A stretch of DNA of 64,000 nucleotides from Lichenostomus cassidix (lineage: Eukaryota; Chordata; Aves; Passeriformes; Meliphagidae), in NCBI GenBank assembly GCA_008360975.2, contig CM039182.1, positions 17,704,324 to 17,768,323 on the forward strand. Reading direction: 5' to 3'. A program made the position numbers and the translations under genes. Under the pieces are notes generated by a model, which saw only the letters and a program-made list of their open reading frames with translations, did no database searches and was not told where the DNA came from. Every line of letters starts with the position of its first letter. Position 1 is the stretch's first letter. Positions 63,365-64,000 of the stretch are shown here, piece by piece.

Positions 63365-63608
63365 TTCCTTGCTCAGTTAAAACTCATGGACTACAGCTTG
63401 CTGGTTGGAATTCATGATGTTGAAAGAGCTGAACAGGAAGAAATAGAGTTTGAAGAGAATGATGGAGAAGAGGAAGGTGAAAGTGATGGGACCCATCCCA
63501 TTGGAACCCCTCCAGACAGTCCAGGAAATACACTGAACAGCTCGCTGCCTTTGGCTCCAGGGGAATTTGATCCAGCTATTGATGTTTATGGAATAAAATC
63601 CCATGAAA
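63365..63608 (+). CDS. PIP4K2A: PIP4K2A exon 8 (catalytic Asp and acidic insert)
   Basis: 244 nt, phase 0 to phase 1, about residues 265-345. It opens with FLAQLKLMDYSLLVGIHD: MDYSLLVG holds the catalytic aspartate (Asp273 by codon count) and is the strongest PIPK signature in the window. From about residue 286 the sequence becomes the acidic, low-complexity insert of PIP4Ks (EENDGEEEGESDGTHP) followed by Ser/Thr-Pro sites (GTPPDSPGN). It is disordered in known structures. EGESDG carries the serine (304) that I recall as a CK2-type phosphosite. The donor GAAA|GTAAGC splits a codon; retention of intron 8 would give only ...HESKH and stop. Confidence 0.97.
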
Positions 63609-63990
63609 GTAAGCATTAAGAAATATTTTTATGTTAAGATGGTTTGATTCTTGCTTCAGAATCCTAAAGTCCTCACAACCATGTAAAAGCAATTGTAAAC
63701 TGAAAAATACAAGTTCACTCTGTGGAAAAGGAAATTTGCCCTTTGGTGCAGCAGAAAGGAGAAGATTCCTATAATGCTTAGCTATTCAGGTTTACCAGTT
63801 CTTCAGCAGCTAATTCATGGGGTTTTCAATCCTTTCAGGAAGTCCAGTATCTATAAGTGGTCTTTTCTGGCAGAGAACACCATTAAATACAGTCTAAAAA
63901 GAATGAGAAAAACAGCATTCCAAGTTCTATTTCACTTTTTTGGTTGCTTTTTGAAAATTTTTACACTCATACCCAATTTCTGTGTTCCAG
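63609..63990 (+). other. PIP4K2A: PIP4K2A intron 8 (tentative end)
   Basis: 382 nt if the acceptor TTCTGTGTTCCAG at 63978-63990 is the true one; otherwise the intron continues past the window. No element is recognised in it. Confidence 0.5.
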
Positions 63991-64000
63991 CTAAGAAAGG
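63991..64000 (+). CDS. PIP4K2A: Possible start of PIP4K2A exon 9
   Basis: Ten bases (CTAAGAAAGG) follow a good acceptor. Joined to the single A left by exon 8 they read Thr-Lys-Lys. Mammals, as I recall, have Asn-Ser-Pro-Arg-Lys-Glu here. Leu-Arg-Lys, close to Pro-Arg-Lys, appears only in a frame two bases different from the one exon 8 requires. So either the junction differs, this lineage has a small deletion, or the real exon is further on. The window ends before this can be resolved. Confidence 0.35.

Larger units (their letters stand above)
1..64000 (+). other. PIP4K2A: PIP4K2A gene, internal part (introns 1-8, exons 2-8)
   Basis: The seven exons listed separately join in frame to a type II PIP kinase. 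This enzyme phosphorylates the 4-position of phosphatidylinositol-5-phosphate to make PI(4,5)P2, acting on internal membranes and in the nucleus as a dimer. The isoform is assigned from exon 2-3 wording such as [13 protein letters not shown] and NHLFNKENMPSHF and from the exon 8 acidic insert; these fit the alpha paralogue better than beta or gamma by recall. Exon lengths are 98, 97, 153, 147, 39, 114 and 244 nt, and all junction phases agree. Exon 1 (N-terminus) is absent: no matching coding sequence is seen in 1-18243, so the window opens inside intron 1. The C-terminal kinase portion lies beyond the right edge. No promoter, 5' UTR or 3' UTR of this gene is inside the window. Confidence 0.95.

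Noticed and set aside
1..64000. CRISPR arrays, operons, tRNA or rRNA genes, or a novel defence-type system
   Set aside because: Repeats are isolated, no regular repeat-spacer pattern or RNA-gene fold was seen by eye, and the whole window is explained as introns and exons of one vertebrate gene.

Overview
The window is a piece of an avian nuclear genome: AT-rich, intron-dominated DNA carrying chicken-repeat-1 (CR1) LINE fragments, which are typical of birds and other sauropsids. Its one confidently identified gene is PIP4K2A (phosphatidylinositol-5-phosphate 4-kinase type 2 alpha), read on the + strand across the whole window. Seven complete coding exons, corresponding to exons 2-8 of the vertebrate gene, can be placed to the base with consistent reading phase (892 coding nt). 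They cover roughly residues 49-345 of a protein of about 406 residues. Exon 1 (about 48 N-terminal codons) lies before the window. The C-terminal exons lie after it, with a possible exon 9 acceptor in the last 10 bases.

Layout: 1-18243 is the 3' part of intron 1, containing a probable old solo LTR near 7.4-8.6 kb, a degenerate AT-rich tandem array, a perfect 14-bp hairpin and two T/G-rich tracts. Exons 2 and 3 sit close together (18244-18341, 19422-19518). Intron 3 (16.4 kb) holds a CR1 LINE fragment in antisense orientation, an unidentified antisense open frame at 25.3-25.7 kb, and a poly(T) tract with an upstream AATAAA on the minus strand that looks like the 3' end of a retrocopy. Exon 4 (35878-36030) encodes the ATP-binding loop and lysine. 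Intron 4 (11.7 kb) holds ancient MIR/L2-like remnants and simple repeats. Exons 5 and 6 (47747-47893, 50525-50563) carry the nucleotide-contact TRNVF motif and the DLKGS motif, which is split between them. Intron 6 (9.2 kb) contains a well-formed 41-nt candidate cryptic exon, a small CpG-richer patch and paired octamer motifs. Exon 7 (59727-59840), intron 7 with a sense CR1 3' end, and exon 8 (63365-63608, catalytic MDYSLLVG plus the acidic disordered insert) complete the window.

No exotic multi-gene system is present. The most testable observations concern splicing (the cryptic exon after exon 6 and a competing acceptor before exon 7, both predicted to introduce early stops) and the unexplained antisense open frame and poly(T) retrocopy signature in intron 3. 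Comparisons to the mammalian protein rest on recall of the family and were not made by alignment.
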